From Burkholderiaceae bacterium (GTDB lineage Bacteria > Pseudomonadota > Gammaproteobacteria > Burkholderiales > Burkholderiaceae_C), in the NCBI GenBank assembly GCA_030654805.1, contig JAURWR010000086.1, forward strand, positions 1 through 43,328: 43,328 nt of DNA. Direction: 5' to 3'. The position numbers were made by a program, and so were the translations under genes. Shown piece after piece: positions 7,692 through 16,007 of this stretch. The notes under the pieces are model-generated. The model made no database searches. It had not been told where the DNA came from and saw nothing but the letters and a program-made list of their open reading frames with translations. Numbering within the stretch: the stretch's first letter is position 1; the number at the start of each line of letters is the position of its first letter.

Positions 7692-8501
7692 ATGCATGGA
7701 ATACCTATGTTTGCCCTTCGCCTGGCGGCCTTGTCGGCGGGTCTTGCGGTCCTGCCGGCCACGGCAAGCGATGCCGAGCTTGCCAAGCAGGCACTGAACC
7801 CGATCGCCGCCCTCATCAGCCTGCCCATGCAGCTCAACTACGACGAGGGCATCGGCCCGGCCGAGCAGGGCAAAAAGTGGCAACTGAACATCCAGCCGGT
7901 GATCCCATTCTCGATTAGCGCGGAGTGGAACCTGATCTCGCGCACTGTCATTCCGCTGGTCAACCAGCAGGATGTTGTGCCCGGCGCCGGCACGGATTCC
8001 GGGGTTGGCGACATCACGCAAAGCCTGTTCTTCTCGCCCAAGAAGCCGACCGAAGGGGGCTGGATCTGGGGTGCCGGGCCAGTGCTGCTGTTGCCCACCG
8101 GCACCGAAGACCGCCTGAGCGCCGACCAATGGGGTATCGGCCCCACCGCCGTCGTGCTCAAGCAGGAGAACGGTTGGACCTATGGCGCGCTGGCCAACCA
8201 CATTTGGTCGGTGGGTGGTGACGACAACCGCCGCGATATCAGTGCCACCTTCCTTCAGCCCTTCGTGTCCTACATCACCAAGACGCTTACCAGTTTCACC
8301 TTGAACACGGAGTCCACCTATGACTGGAAATCGAAGGAATGGTCGGTTCCTGTCAACTTCACCGTCTCCCAGATGCTCAAGGCGGGCAATCAGCCGCTCA
8401 CCCTCCAGGGCGGCCTGCGCTACTGGGCAGACAGCCCCGCCGGTGCGGGTCCCGAAGGCTGGGGATTCAGAATGGCGGTGACTTTGTTGTTCCCGAAATA
8501 A
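7692..8501 (+). CDS. Outer-membrane beta-barrel-like protein ('neuromedin U'/phenol MetA-like family)
   Basis: A 269-residue exported protein of a family often labelled 'neuromedin U' in bacterial genomes, a misleading name. It resembles the MetA phenol-degradation type of outer-membrane barrel. A signal peptide (about 1-25, ending ATAS) precedes ELAKQALNPIAALISLPMQL. Repeated amphipathic strands follow, with the family signatures LISRTVIPLVNQQD, GVGDITQSLFFSPKKPT and WGIGPTAVVLKQENG. The chain ends in LLFPK. AGGAG precedes the ATG. It lies 31 bases after the SYLF gene and is likely cotranscribed. Probable location is the outer membrane; any transport role is inference. Confidence 0.78.
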   Translation: MHGIPMFALRLAALSAGLAVLPATASDAELAKQALNPIAALISLPMQLNYDEGIGPAEQGKKWQLNIQPVIPFSISAEWNLISRTVIPLVNQQDVVPGAGTDSGVGDITQSLFFSPKKPTEGGWIWGAGPVLLLPTGTEDRLSADQWGIGPTAVVLKQENGWTYGALANHIWSVGGDDNRRDISATFLQPFVSYITKTLTSFTLNTESTYDWKSKEWSVPVNFTVSQMLKAGNQPLTLQGGLRYWADSPAGAGPEGWGFRMAVTLLFPK

Positions 8502-8521
8502 GGGCGGCCGCTCCGCCTGCA

Positions 8522-8567
8522 GTGAGACCAAAGTCCAATCACTAGCGGACATCAGGATCACTATATT
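8522..8567 (+). promoter_or_regulatory. Regulon box + -10 for the first DUF2092 operon
   Basis: The dyad GTGAGAC-CAAA-GTCCAAT is at 8522-8539, with TATATT at 8562-8567 after 22 bases. The predicted transcription start is near 8574, leaving a leader of about 57 nt before the ATG at 8631. This is one of the cleanest examples of the architecture. Confidence 0.77.
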
Positions 8568-8630
8568 CATGTCAAGTGGTGCGGCTGTCATGGCCGTGCT
8601 GATCGTCAATTTTTTCGCGTAGGAGGAGTG

Positions 8631-9425
8631 ATGGCACTTTTCTCAATGAAACAAGTGGTGGGCAACAGCATGAAGGGCGCAGCCGCCCTAGCGCTGGTCT
8701 TGGTGGCGGCGCAGCCCCAACCGGCGCTGTCGCAGCCCACCGGCGTCGCCCCGCAGGCGCAGCAGTTGCTGAAAGCGTCGACCGAGTTTCTCGCGCGCCA
8801 GCAGCGGTTCAGCGTGGACACCGAAAGCAGCATCGAGGTGGTGCTCGACTCTGGACAAAAGATCCAGTTTGACCACACCGCCCGCTCGTCGGTTGAACGC
8901 CCCAACAAATTGCGTGCAGAACGCACCGGTGACCTGGTCGATCAGGTCTTTTATTACGACGGCAAATCGCTCACCCTGCACAACCCCGACGGCAACTACT
9001 ACGCCACCATCGCGGCGCCCGACACCCTTGATGAAATGCTGGACTTCGCTCGCGTGCGGCTCGACGTCGTCGCGCCTGCAGGCGACCTCCTTTACAAGAA
9101 TGCCTTCGACATCCTGATGCAGGAGGTGACCTCAGGCTTCGTGGTCGGCAAGGGTGTGGTGGATGGCATGCGCTGCGATCACCTGGCTTTCCGTGCGCCC
9201 CACGTCGATTGGCAGATCTGGATCGAGGAGGGCAAGCATCCCCTGGTGCGCAAGCTGGTGATCACCACCCGGGACAAGCTCAACGCTCCTCAGTTCTCGG
9301 CCGTCATGAAGAACTGGGACCTCAAGCCCAAATTTAACGTCAAGACCTTCAGCTTCAAGCCGATTAGAGGCCTGCAGAAAGTCGAGTTTGTGCTCAAAAA
9401 CACCAGCGAGCCAAAGGCCAATTGA
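8631..9425 (+). CDS. Exported DUF2092 protein, copy 1
   Basis: A 264-residue predicted periplasmic protein of the DUF2092 family. The start is the ATG at 8631 with AGGAGG four bases upstream; an adjacent GTG at 8628 overlaps that site. A signal peptide ends near residue 35 (QPQPALS). Family features are the N-terminal helix with LKASTEFLARQQRFSVDTES, strands FDHTARSSVERPNKLRAE and FYYDGKSLTLHNPDG, and the C-terminal DHLAFRAPHVDWQIWIEEG. The antiparallel-strand pattern resembles lipoprotein-carrier folds of the LolA/LppX kind, so binding of a lipid or lipoprotein is a reasonable guess. It is paralogous to 10125-10916; both stand first behind their own regulon box. Confidence 0.82.
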   Translation: MALFSMKQVVGNSMKGAAALALVLVAAQPQPALSQPTGVAPQAQQLLKASTEFLARQQRFSVDTESSIEVVLDSGQKIQFDHTARSSVERPNKLRAERTGDLVDQVFYYDGKSLTLHNPDGNYYATIAAPDTLDEMLDFARVRLDVVAPAGDLLYKNAFDILMQEVTSGFVVGKGVVDGMRCDHLAFRAPHVDWQIWIEEGKHPLVRKLVITTRDKLNAPQFSAVMKNWDLKPKFNVKTFSFKPIRGLQKVEFVLKNTSEPKAN

Positions 9426-9459
9426 CAGGGTGCCACAACTCATCCAAGGAGACGACAAG

Positions 9460-9858
9460 ATGAACATCAAACGCAACAAGTGGTCAAGCGGACTGGCGAT
9501 CGGCGTGGCAACAGCATTGCTCTCGGCGGCGGTTCACGCCGTTGACCCCGGCATCAACCAGCCCGGTGTGAGAGGTGGCACCGCCGGCGTTGGCGCGCCC
9601 GGGGTCGGCACCTGGGATCCGGGCATCAACCAGCCAGGCGCCATGGGCAACGTCGGTGTCGGTGCACCCGGGGTGGGGGTCGGCGCACCCGGTGCGGGCG
9701 TGCGGGATCCCGGCATCAACCAGCCGGGTGCGGTCGGCAACGTCGGCACACCGGGGGTCGGTGTGGGTGCACCCGGTGTCGGCGTGCGGGATCCTGGCAT
9801 CAACCAGCCTGGTGCCGTCGGCAACACCGGTCCGGCCCGTCGGACGATACGCCGCTAA
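9460..9858 (+). CDS. Small secreted Gly/Pro-rich repeat protein
   Basis: A 132-residue protein with a signal peptide (about 1-27, LLSAAVHA). The rest is almost wholly low-complexity: four copies of DPGINQPG separated by GVGAPGVG-type glycine/proline/valine runs, and a basic tail ARRTIRR. It is nearly free of aromatic residues and has no cysteine. The composition suggests an unstructured, elastin-like surface or periplasmic polypeptide. The ATG at 9460 follows AAGGAGACGACAAG. It lies 34 bases after the DUF2092 gene and is probably cotranscribed. I know no named family for it. Frame and codon pattern are consistent through all repeats, so it is likely expressed. Confidence 0.7.
   Translation: MNIKRNKWSSGLAIGVATALLSAAVHAVDPGINQPGVRGGTAGVGAPGVGTWDPGINQPGAMGNVGVGAPGVGVGAPGAGVRDPGINQPGAVGNVGTPGVGVGAPGVGVRDPGINQPGAVGNTGPARRTIRR
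9541..9831 (+). repeat. In-gene tandem repeat encoding DPGINQPG units
   Basis: Four copies of a roughly 24-base core (GGCATCAACCAGCC and flanks, at about 9550, 9622, 9713 and 9796) recur every 72-91 bases. Most differences are synonymous, and intervening Gly-Val-Gly-Ala-Pro segments vary in number. This points to slippage or recombination with the reading frame maintained. Confidence 0.75.
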
Positions 9859-9913
9859 GCTGCACGGCATCAGTCTGATTTGGTGGGGCGAGGCGGCTGC
9901 ATCAGCTTGATCG

Positions 9914-9959
9914 ATTGGACCAAAGTCGCATACCACTCTGCCGATGATTGGGCTAAATT
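9914..9959 (+). promoter_or_regulatory. Regulon box + -10 for the second DUF2092 operon
   Basis: The dyad ATTGGAC-CAAA-GTCGCAT (9914-9931) is followed after 22 bases by TAAATT (9954-9959). The predicted start near 9966 gives an unusually long leader of about 159 nt before the ATG at 10125. No gene is evident in that leader. Confidence 0.72.
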
Positions 9960-10124
9960 CGAGTTTGAAAATGAGCAGAAAAGCCAATTCACGAGGTGCG
10001 GGTACTCTCAATCGGACGTGGTGAAGTGGTGAAAAGATCCCGAGCCGCCGGGGCGTATGCAAAGTCGGGCGCTATGTCTGCTTACAGTTTTTTTAGTCAA
10101 CCGCCGAACCGGCAAGGAGATCGC

Positions 10125-10916
10125 ATGAGACAGAAATCATTATGGAAGCGTGGCATTCTGGCCGCGTCGCTCGGGGCCGTGCTCGGCTTTCCGGCCGGAT
10201 CGGCGTTTGCCGCCGGGGAGTTCAATCCGGATGCGGATCAGATTCTGCGATCCATGTCCAATTACCTCGCCGGCCTCAAGGCCTTCAGCGTGTCGGCGGA
10301 CATCCGTAACGATGTCCTGACGACCGAAGGCCAGAAACTGCAGCTCAATGCCAGCTCACAGTTGTTGATGGAGCGTCCATCTCACTTCCGTGCCGCGCGC
10401 CAGGGCAAGTTTGCCGACATGGAGATGAGCTACGACGGTGCCAAATTGACGCTGTACGGGAAATTGTTGAATGCTTACGTGCAGCAGGATTTGAAAGGCA
10501 CCACCGATGACGCGATTCGCGCGCTTGAGGCGGGTGCCGGCGTGACCCTGCCAGGTGCCGACCTGCTGCTTTCTGACCCGTATGCAGCGCTGACCTCTGG
10601 GGCCATCAGTAGCGGCTATTACGGCAGGGCTTATGTGGGTGGGGTCGAAACCTATCACCTGGCGTTCCGCACCCCCAAGGTGGATTGGCAAATCTGGATC
10701 AAGGCGGGTAATGAGCCGCTTCCCCTGCAGTATGTGATCACCACCAAGTGGATGACCGGTGCGCCGCAGTACAGCGTGCAGTTGAGCAACTGGAACACCA
10801 AGCCGACCATTGCAGCCAGCGAGTTCAAGTTTGTCGCGCCGAAGGGCGCGGAAAAGCTGCAAGCATTCCCGGTGGATGAAGCCGGCGAAGTCACCGGTAA
10901 ACAGGAGAGCAAATGA
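10125..10916 (+). CDS. Exported DUF2092 protein, copy 2
   Basis: A 263-residue DUF2092 protein. The ATG at 10125 follows CAAGGAGATCG and yields a signal peptide ending near residue 30 (GSAFAAG). It aligns with copy 1 along its length: LKAFSVSADIRNDVL, SSQLLMERPSHFRAARQG, YDGAKLTLYG, YHLAFRTPKVDWQIWIKAG, and the C-terminal SNWNTKPTIAASEFKFV. The two are clearly diverged rather than a recent duplication. The next gene overlaps its stop (ATGATG), indicating translational coupling. Periplasmic location is predicted; ligand unknown. Confidence 0.82.
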   Translation: MRQKSLWKRGILAASLGAVLGFPAGSAFAAGEFNPDADQILRSMSNYLAGLKAFSVSADIRNDVLTTEGQKLQLNASSQLLMERPSHFRAARQGKFADMEMSYDGAKLTLYGKLLNAYVQQDLKGTTDDAIRALEAGAGVTLPGADLLLSDPYAALTSGAISSGYYGRAYVGGVETYHLAFRTPKVDWQIWIKAGNEPLPLQYVITTKWMTGAPQYSVQLSNWNTKPTIAASEFKFVAPKGAEKLQAFPVDEAGEVTGKQESK

Positions 10917-11230
10917 TGAAAAAATCGATATTTGGATTAATGGCTCTCGCACTGGGATTGGGTTTCGGTGATATTGAGCCGGGCGCTGGAATCGGTGGCG
11001 TGTCGCTGGTCAAGGAAGCCCATGCCATCGTTGGCCGTCCTTTGACGCCCGTGAGCGTCGCGGGTGTGGCACGGCGTACCACGCGGCGCGTCATTGCCAC
11101 GACCACTTATGTTGCCACCCTGCCGCCTGCTTGCACGGTCGTCGTGATTGAGGGTACCACTCTGCAGAAGTGCGGGAACACTTACTACGCACCCCATGGT
11201 ACCCAGTACGTGCTCGTGAAGGTTGAATGA
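10913..11230 (+). CDS. Small exported protein of unknown function
   Basis: A 105-residue exported protein. The start codon (ATG at 10913, or 10916) overlaps the stop of the DUF2092 gene, so the two are translationally coupled. A hydrophobic N-terminus (IFGLMALALGLGFG) is followed by an arginine-rich stretch (GVARRTTRRVIATTTY). The compact C-terminal part has two cysteines (PPACTVVVIEGTTLQKCG) and ends NTYYAPHGTQYVLVKVE, reminiscent of small exported proteins with YY-x-P-x-GxxY endings. I do not recognise a named family. The cysteine pair could form a disulfide in the periplasm. Confidence 0.7.
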   Translation: MMKKSIFGLMALALGLGFGDIEPGAGIGGVSLVKEAHAIVGRPLTPVSVAGVARRTTRRVIATTTYVATLPPACTVVVIEGTTLQKCGNTYYAPHGTQYVLVKVE

Positions 11231-11335
11231 AGCCCGGTGGCGCGGTGGGTTGAGCCATTGACCAGCCGAGAACACGATCGATGTCAATCCAGCTGTGGTA
11301 GACAGGTGTCGACGCACGGGTAGAGGAGTATTTCA

Positions 11336-12154
11336 ATGAAAAAAATTCCCACAACGGCCTGGATGCAGGCTTGCGTCGCGTTGCTTCTGCTCGCAGGCTG
11401 GCAACACGCTGCCCAGGCCCAAGATGCGCCCCGTGCAGCCCCTCGCGTTGCCCCCGCCGCCCCGCCGGCCGCGGCCCAGTATTCACCCAGGATGAAGATC
11501 TATTTCAACCTGAGGCCTTATGGAGCCAACTACGGTGCCCGGCTCACCCAAGACCCGCTCCCCGGCTCTCCCCTGCGCCAGCCGCAGATCAATCTCAAAG
11601 CCGGCGATACGATCACCGCTCTTGACGGTCTTCCTCTGACCAGCCCGCTCCAACTCGAACAGCACCACTCGCAGACCTCAGTGACTTATCTGAACGTCCG
11701 CACAGGCCGGATTAGAACGCTCTGGGCCTATCTGCCGCCCCCGGGCGCAGGCGTGGGAGACGAAGGTGTCGGAGGCGGACCTGTTCCGGGGATGTCGCTC
11801 GGAATCATGGCGATGCCGGTGCAGGTGAACATGCCGGGCGTGGCCCCCGCGCCCCCGGGATTCCCGCCATCCGCCTGGCCAACCCGTTCGGCCCTGCGGA
11901 TCACCGCCGTCACGCCTGGATCACCGGCCGCGCGCGCCAAGCTCAGGCCGGGTGACACGCTTCTCACCGCGGGACAGTTCTCGACCCGGTCGACCGATGA
12001 CCTGCAGAATGCGCTCGCACAGTCGGGCGGCGTGCTGCCGATGACGGTCATGGACCGTTACGGCAAGGTTCGCAGTGTCACCGCCTATCTTGGCGGCGCA
12101 GGAGTAGCGCCAGCACCTGGGACGCCGGTACCTTTTAGTGCGCCCGGAAACTGA
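11336..12154 (+). CDS. Exported protein with two PDZ-like domains
   Basis: A 272-residue exported protein. A signal peptide (about 1-28, WQHAAQA) is followed by an Ala/Pro-rich linker. A first degenerate PDZ-like segment covers about 55-130 (QINLKAGDTITALDGLPLTSP), then a Gly/Pro spacer. A better PDZ domain covers about 180-260 (ITAVTPGSPAARAKLRPGDTLLTAG). No protease catalytic domain is present, so it is probably an adaptor or binding protein rather than a DegP-type protease. It lies 105 bases after the preceding gene with GAGGAG before the ATG, and probably belongs to the operon driven from 9914. Confidence 0.78.
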   Translation: MKKIPTTAWMQACVALLLLAGWQHAAQAQDAPRAAPRVAPAAPPAAAQYSPRMKIYFNLRPYGANYGARLTQDPLPGSPLRQPQINLKAGDTITALDGLPLTSPLQLEQHHSQTSVTYLNVRTGRIRTLWAYLPPPGAGVGDEGVGGGPVPGMSLGIMAMPVQVNMPGVAPAPPGFPPSAWPTRSALRITAVTPGSPAARAKLRPGDTLLTAGQFSTRSTDDLQNALAQSGGVLPMTVMDRYGKVRSVTAYLGGAGVAPAPGTPVPFSAPGN

Positions 12155-12177
12155 CGTCTGAAGCCGTTCACCCCTGA

Positions 12178-12615
12178 ATGAGTGCACCAGGCATGCACTG
12201 GACGGCAAGCCTTTTGCTGGCAGCTTGTGCGGCACTGCCCGTCAATGCCGAAGTGCCGATGGCGTTTCGCGGCTACTGGGTGCCTCAGGCGCAGCGCTGT
12301 GACGCGCAGCTTGGCCTGGTCGTCAAAAGCGATCGTCTGGTACTGAAGAACGGAACCGAGACGCGGTCTTTCCAGGACATCGTTGTCTGCCACTCGTGTG
12401 TCGGGGGGTCGAAATCTGACGGCATCGAGATCTGGCTGATCCCCGAGTTCGGTACGGCGCGGCCGTCGCCTTTCATCGTGCGCCTGAATGCCGACAGGGT
12501 GTTGGGCGAGGCCAAACTTGATATCAAAGAAGACGGTTTGAAGCAACAGTTCCCACTTGATGCGGTGCCAATAAAGCGTTGCGAGAACCGGATTCCGGCG
12601 AGCCGCTTACCTTAG
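12178..12615 (+). CDS. Small exported protein of unknown function
   Basis: A 145-residue protein with an N-terminal signal sequence (TASLLLAACAALPVNA, cleavage near residue 24). The mature part begins EVPMAFRGYWVPQAQRC and carries four cysteines, including a CHSC pair (VVCHSCVGGSKSDG). It has the look of a small beta-rich periplasmic protein. I recognise no family. It begins 23 bases after the PDZ gene on the same strand and is likely the last gene of that operon, converging on the patatin gene. An ATG at 12193 is an alternative start. Confidence 0.65.
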   Translation: MSAPGMHWTASLLLAACAALPVNAEVPMAFRGYWVPQAQRCDAQLGLVVKSDRLVLKNGTETRSFQDIVVCHSCVGGSKSDGIEIWLIPEFGTARPSPFIVRLNADRVLGEAKLDIKEDGLKQQFPLDAVPIKRCENRIPASRLP

Positions 12616-12687
12616 CGGGCACGACTTCCGTTCTCGCCACCGGCAAGCCGCCGCCTCAAACAGACCTGGCTGCACATCCATCATTTC

Positions 12688-14928
12688 TTAGAAGCTGAAG
12701 AGCGGGCCGAGGAACAAGTAGAGGCTCCAGTCGCCGCGGTTGGTATGCCCATAACCAAGATACACCGGACCGACAGGCGTGTCCGTGCCGATGAAGGCAC
12801 TGCCTGCCACGATCGATTTATTGAAGATGTCTCCTGAATCCTGCCATACATTGCCCAGTTCAAGGCTGACACCCGCATAGCCCTTGAACATTTGGATGTC
12901 GTTGATGCGGCGGAGGTAGATCAGCCGCGCCAGGGCGGCTTGCTGGCCGGTCAGTTGGTCCTGGGCCATGCCCGACAGGCGCAGGAAGCCGCCCATCCGG
13001 GAGAGGCTCTGGATCGGGGCGTTTTCGTCTGGTGTGAGGTTCATATACACACCGCCCAGTAGGGTGTTGCGCCCCCAACTGAAGGCGTGACTGTAGCTAA
13101 GGGTTGCCTGGTCGAAGTCGGTATCGGCACCGAACGCTTCGCGTGACATGCGCAACTCCACCTTGCCAGCATGACCTTTGGTCGGGAAATAGGCGCTGTC
13201 GAGCTTGTCGTCGGTCAGGCGCACCAGAAACTGCCCGATATCGTAGTCCTGGCCGGGGGCGGGTGCCCCAATGCCGACGTCGATTTCGCCCGTCTCGCGG
13301 CGGTATCCCAGCCGCACTTCGCCCCAGGTGCCGAATTGCCGCCCCACCCCCAATTCCAGCCCGATGCCGCGCGCTCGGGCCTGGGTGATGTTGTTGCCCG
13401 CACTGTCGAACAAATTGATGTTCCTGGAGGCATAGCCGAGCTTGCCCGTCACAAAATAGCGCGCAGCGGGATCGAGGGGCTGGAATATCTCGCCGAACAG
13501 CGCCGTCTCGTCGCCGATCTGGCCGCCGATGCGCAATTCACCGTTGAGTGGGTTGATCTGTGTGAGGGTGTAGGTCACGCCCAGCCGAAATGCGGAATCG
13601 CCCTCGAAGTTGCTGGAACTGATCAGGCCGGCCTGCAGATAGCCGGGCCCCCAGGGCTTTTCCTTGGTCCGGATGACCATGCCGGTCTGGCCGTCTTCCT
13701 CCATCAGTTCGTAGCGCACGGACTCGAACAGTTCAAGCCCATAGATTTGCTGGATTTCCCGTTCCAGCTGGGCGACGTCCAGGGGCTCACCCGGCTTGGC
13801 GGAGATCTGGCTGGCAATGACTGCGTCGCTGACCCTGGACTGGTTATCGATCCGCACGAACGCAAGCTTTCCGCCTCCTGCCGCGGGTTTCGTGCGCGCA
13901 GCCAGGTGGCGGTGGTAATCCTCCGGGCTGCCCGAATAGCGGCGCAGCGATTCGGTGGCCTGGCGCGCGGCCTGCTCGCCGATCGGCATGGCCTCGTCGA
14001 TGCGGTCAAAGCTGCCGGCGCCGATGTCGCCCAGTCTGGAGGTGATGAGGACATCCTTGGGACCCAGGCTCCTGAGCTGTTCCTGGGAGTTGAGCGCGAA
14101 CAGAAAGTTGACCATTTGTCCTGCGATGCTCAAGGCCGAGGTGATCTGGTCGCGCGTGAGCATGTCGCTGCCGAGGTCCGACACGATCACGATGTCCGCG
14201 CCCATCGCCCGCGCCACACTGACCGGCACGTTGTTGCTGATGCCGCCATCCACCAGCAGCTTGCCGTCGATGTCGACCGGGTCAAAGGCGCCCGGCACCG
14301 CCATGCTTGCCCTGAGCGAGCGGGCGAGGTTGCCGAATTTCAGGACCACTTCCCGGCCGGTTTCCAGGTCGGTCGCGATTGCGCGAAAGGGAATGGGAAG
14401 CCGGTCGAAATCCTTGATGTTGCTGACCCGCGCGGTGAGCCGATTCAGCTGCAGATCGAACTTTTGGCCATGGACGAGGGCCAGCGGCATTTCGATCTTG
14501 CCTTCGTTGAAGCCAGGCTTGGCCTTAAACACGTACAGTGCGTCGTCCTGCTTGCGTCGAAAGGAGCGGTCCTCCCGATTCGGATTGTCTTTGAACACGT
14601 CCTTCCAGTCGATGCTCTGGATTTCGCGCTCAATCTCCTGCGGGCTCAGGCCGGAGGCGTAGAGCCCGCCGACGATGGACCCCATACTGGTACCTGCCAC
14701 GTAATCGACGGGGATGTGCATTTCCTCGAGCACCTTGAGCACGCCGACGTGCGCGGCGCCTTTGGCCCCGCCACCCGCCAGCACCAAGCCGATCTTGGGG
14801 CGGGCGACTGGACTCGCCTGCGGTTCTGACAAGGTCTGAGCCGAGGCGGGGCTGGCGAGTGCCATCATCGATACCAGGACGATCAGGACCTGCCCGAGTT
14901 TGTATGTTTTACGTGGGATTGGGTTCAT
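12688..14928 (-). CDS. Patatin-like phospholipase with POTRA and beta-barrel (PlpD-like, type Vd secretion)
   Basis: A 746-residue patatin autotransporter. The ATG at 14928 (GGAG upstream) gives a signal peptide ending near residue 30 (ASPASA). The patatin domain spans about 44-320, with oxyanion loop AGGGAKGAAH (51-60), nucleophile S81 in GTSMG, and catalytic D227 in DGG. A POTRA-like segment follows at about 345-420, then a D15/BamA-type beta-barrel to the terminal SF (LYLFLGPLFSF). This order and length match PlpD of Pseudomonas, where the barrel displays or releases the lipase. It overlaps the end of the DUF4105 gene by 20 bases and is the last gene of the operon started at 16803-16758. 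Phospholipid hydrolysis is expected from the dyad; host or bacterial target is unknown. Confidence 0.9.
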   Translation of the reverse strand: MNPIPRKTYKLGQVLIVLVSMMALASPASAQTLSEPQASPVARPKIGLVLAGGGAKGAAHVGVLKVLEEMHIPVDYVAGTSMGSIVGGLYASGLSPQEIEREIQSIDWKDVFKDNPNREDRSFRRKQDDALYVFKAKPGFNEGKIEMPLALVHGQKFDLQLNRLTARVSNIKDFDRLPIPFRAIATDLETGREVVLKFGNLARSLRASMAVPGAFDPVDIDGKLLVDGGISNNVPVSVARAMGADIVIVSDLGSDMLTRDQITSALSIAGQMVNFLFALNSQEQLRSLGPKDVLITSRLGDIGAGSFDRIDEAMPIGEQAARQATESLRRYSGSPEDYHRHLAARTKPAAGGGKLAFVRIDNQSRVSDAVIASQISAKPGEPLDVAQLEREIQQIYGLELFESVRYELMEEDGQTGMVIRTKEKPWGPGYLQAGLISSSNFEGDSAFRLGVTYTLTQINPLNGELRIGGQIGDETALFGEIFQPLDPAARYFVTGKLGYASRNINLFDSAGNNITQARARGIGLELGVGRQFGTWGEVRLGYRRETGEIDVGIGAPAPGQDYDIGQFLVRLTDDKLDSAYFPTKGHAGKVELRMSREAFGADTDFDQATLSYSHAFSWGRNTLLGGVYMNLTPDENAPIQSLSRMGGFLRLSGMAQDQLTGQQAALARLIYLRRINDIQMFKGYAGVSLELGNVWQDSGDIFNKSIVAGSAFIGTDTPVGPVYLGYGHTNRGDWSLYLFLGPLFSF

Positions 14929-16000
14929 GTTCTGACTCCGCTGGTTGTGCGTTCGACGAGGTGGGCCTACCCAACCCGCCCACCGGTGCTGTGTTGGCCT
15001 CCATGCCCGGTATCCCGATGCGGATGCGGCGCGAGAAATCGGCGGCCTGATCCGCTGCCTGAGCACGCCCATTGATATGCGCCTTGCTTTGCACTTCGTC
15101 GAATGGCGTGCCGGGCGCGAGCCTGCCTACCTCGTGCAGGTACTCCGGCACATAGCCGCTGGCCAGAATCTTCCATGACAGCGCCGGATGGCCGGGATTG
15201 ACCCGCGTGTTCATCCAGATTTCAGTGGTGCAGTTGTCGGTCAGCGTGTTGTAAAACTCAGGCTTGTCTTTGAGGCGGTTGATCTGCTGGATGTATTCGA
15301 GAAACAAGCTGCGGCCGTTCTCGATGGGGCCGTTGAGCCGGTAGACGTAGACATCCTCGGGCGGGTCCTTGCGGTAGTTGCTGCGCACGCGGATGACATC
15401 ACGTTCGTCAGCCACCACGTAGTACAACTCATACTGCTTGAAAAAGCCCTTGATCGTGGAATAGGCCTCGCCCTGTTCTTTGCGCGTCTCGATGGAGAAG
15501 GCCAGGTGGTCGCCGCCCTCGAAACCAAAGCTCAGGATGGTGTGGGCAATGGCTGGCCCCATCCAGTACACCGCGACGAGGTCGATGGACTCGAGCTTGC
15601 TGATGTCGAAGGTCTTGTCGTAGTACGAAGGGGTGAAGTCGGTCTCGCTGCGGTAGTCGAAATTGCGGATGTTGCGCACCGTGACCCGGTTACCGTCGAT
15701 GTCGGCATAGGCCAGGCGTGCGACGTCCGTTTGCCAGTCGCGGTCGTTGCTCGGCTCGATGCTGAACCACCAGCCGAGCAGCAGTGCGAACAGGACAAGG
15801 GCACCCGCATAGGCCCGGCGCACTGGCCGCACCCTGAGTAGCAGCATCAGGGTGGCCAGCGCATACGCCCCCGCGAGCAGAGCAGCCAGCAGCCTGGAGG
15901 CGGGGCCATCGAACCACAAGGCCGCGCTGCCCCAAACAGTGGCCGCCAGCAGCACAACCCCCAAGATCAAGCGGCCAAGCACTTTCATGGGGCGGATCAT
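14909..16000 (-). CDS. Membrane-anchored DUF4105 protein
   Basis: A 363-residue protein of the DUF4105 (Lnb N-terminal periplasmic domain) family. Three hydrophobic helices near the N-terminus (about 7-27, 33-55, 63-80) anchor a large periplasmic part. Conserved-looking stretches are AHTILSFGFEGGDHLAFSIE and FYNTLTDNCTTEIWMNTR. The Asn-Cys pair and the upstream histidines look like a papain/NlpC-style active site, which is my inference. The start at 16000 lies 7 bases after the DUF3313 stop, and the gene overlaps the patatin start, so the three are cotranscribed. Function is not established for the family. Confidence 0.8.
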   Translation of the reverse strand: MIRPMKVLGRLILGVVLLAATVWGSAALWFDGPASRLLAALLAGAYALATLMLLLRVRPVRRAYAGALVLFALLLGWWFSIEPSNDRDWQTDVARLAYADIDGNRVTVRNIRNFDYRSETDFTPSYYDKTFDISKLESIDLVAVYWMGPAIAHTILSFGFEGGDHLAFSIETRKEQGEAYSTIKGFFKQYELYYVVADERDVIRVRSNYRKDPPEDVYVYRLNGPIENGRSLFLEYIQQINRLKDKPEFYNTLTDNCTTEIWMNTRVNPGHPALSWKILASGYVPEYLHEVGRLAPGTPFDEVQSKAHINGRAQAADQAADFSRRIRIGIPGMEANTAPVGGLGRPTSSNAQPAESEHEPNPT

Positions 16001-16007
16001 GACGGAC

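Noticed and set aside
8569-8622. A 17-codon hydrophobic leader reading frame (ATG at 8569, stop inside the AGGAGG of the DUF2092 gene)
   Set aside because: Its ATG lies before the predicted transcription start near 8574, so the message would not contain it; it also has no ribosome site.
13173-13183. GACCAAAGGTC (minus strand) inside the patatin gene, identical to the core of the box at 6970
   Set aside because: It lies within coding sequence, no TANNNT follows at 22 bases, and no gene start is downstream.
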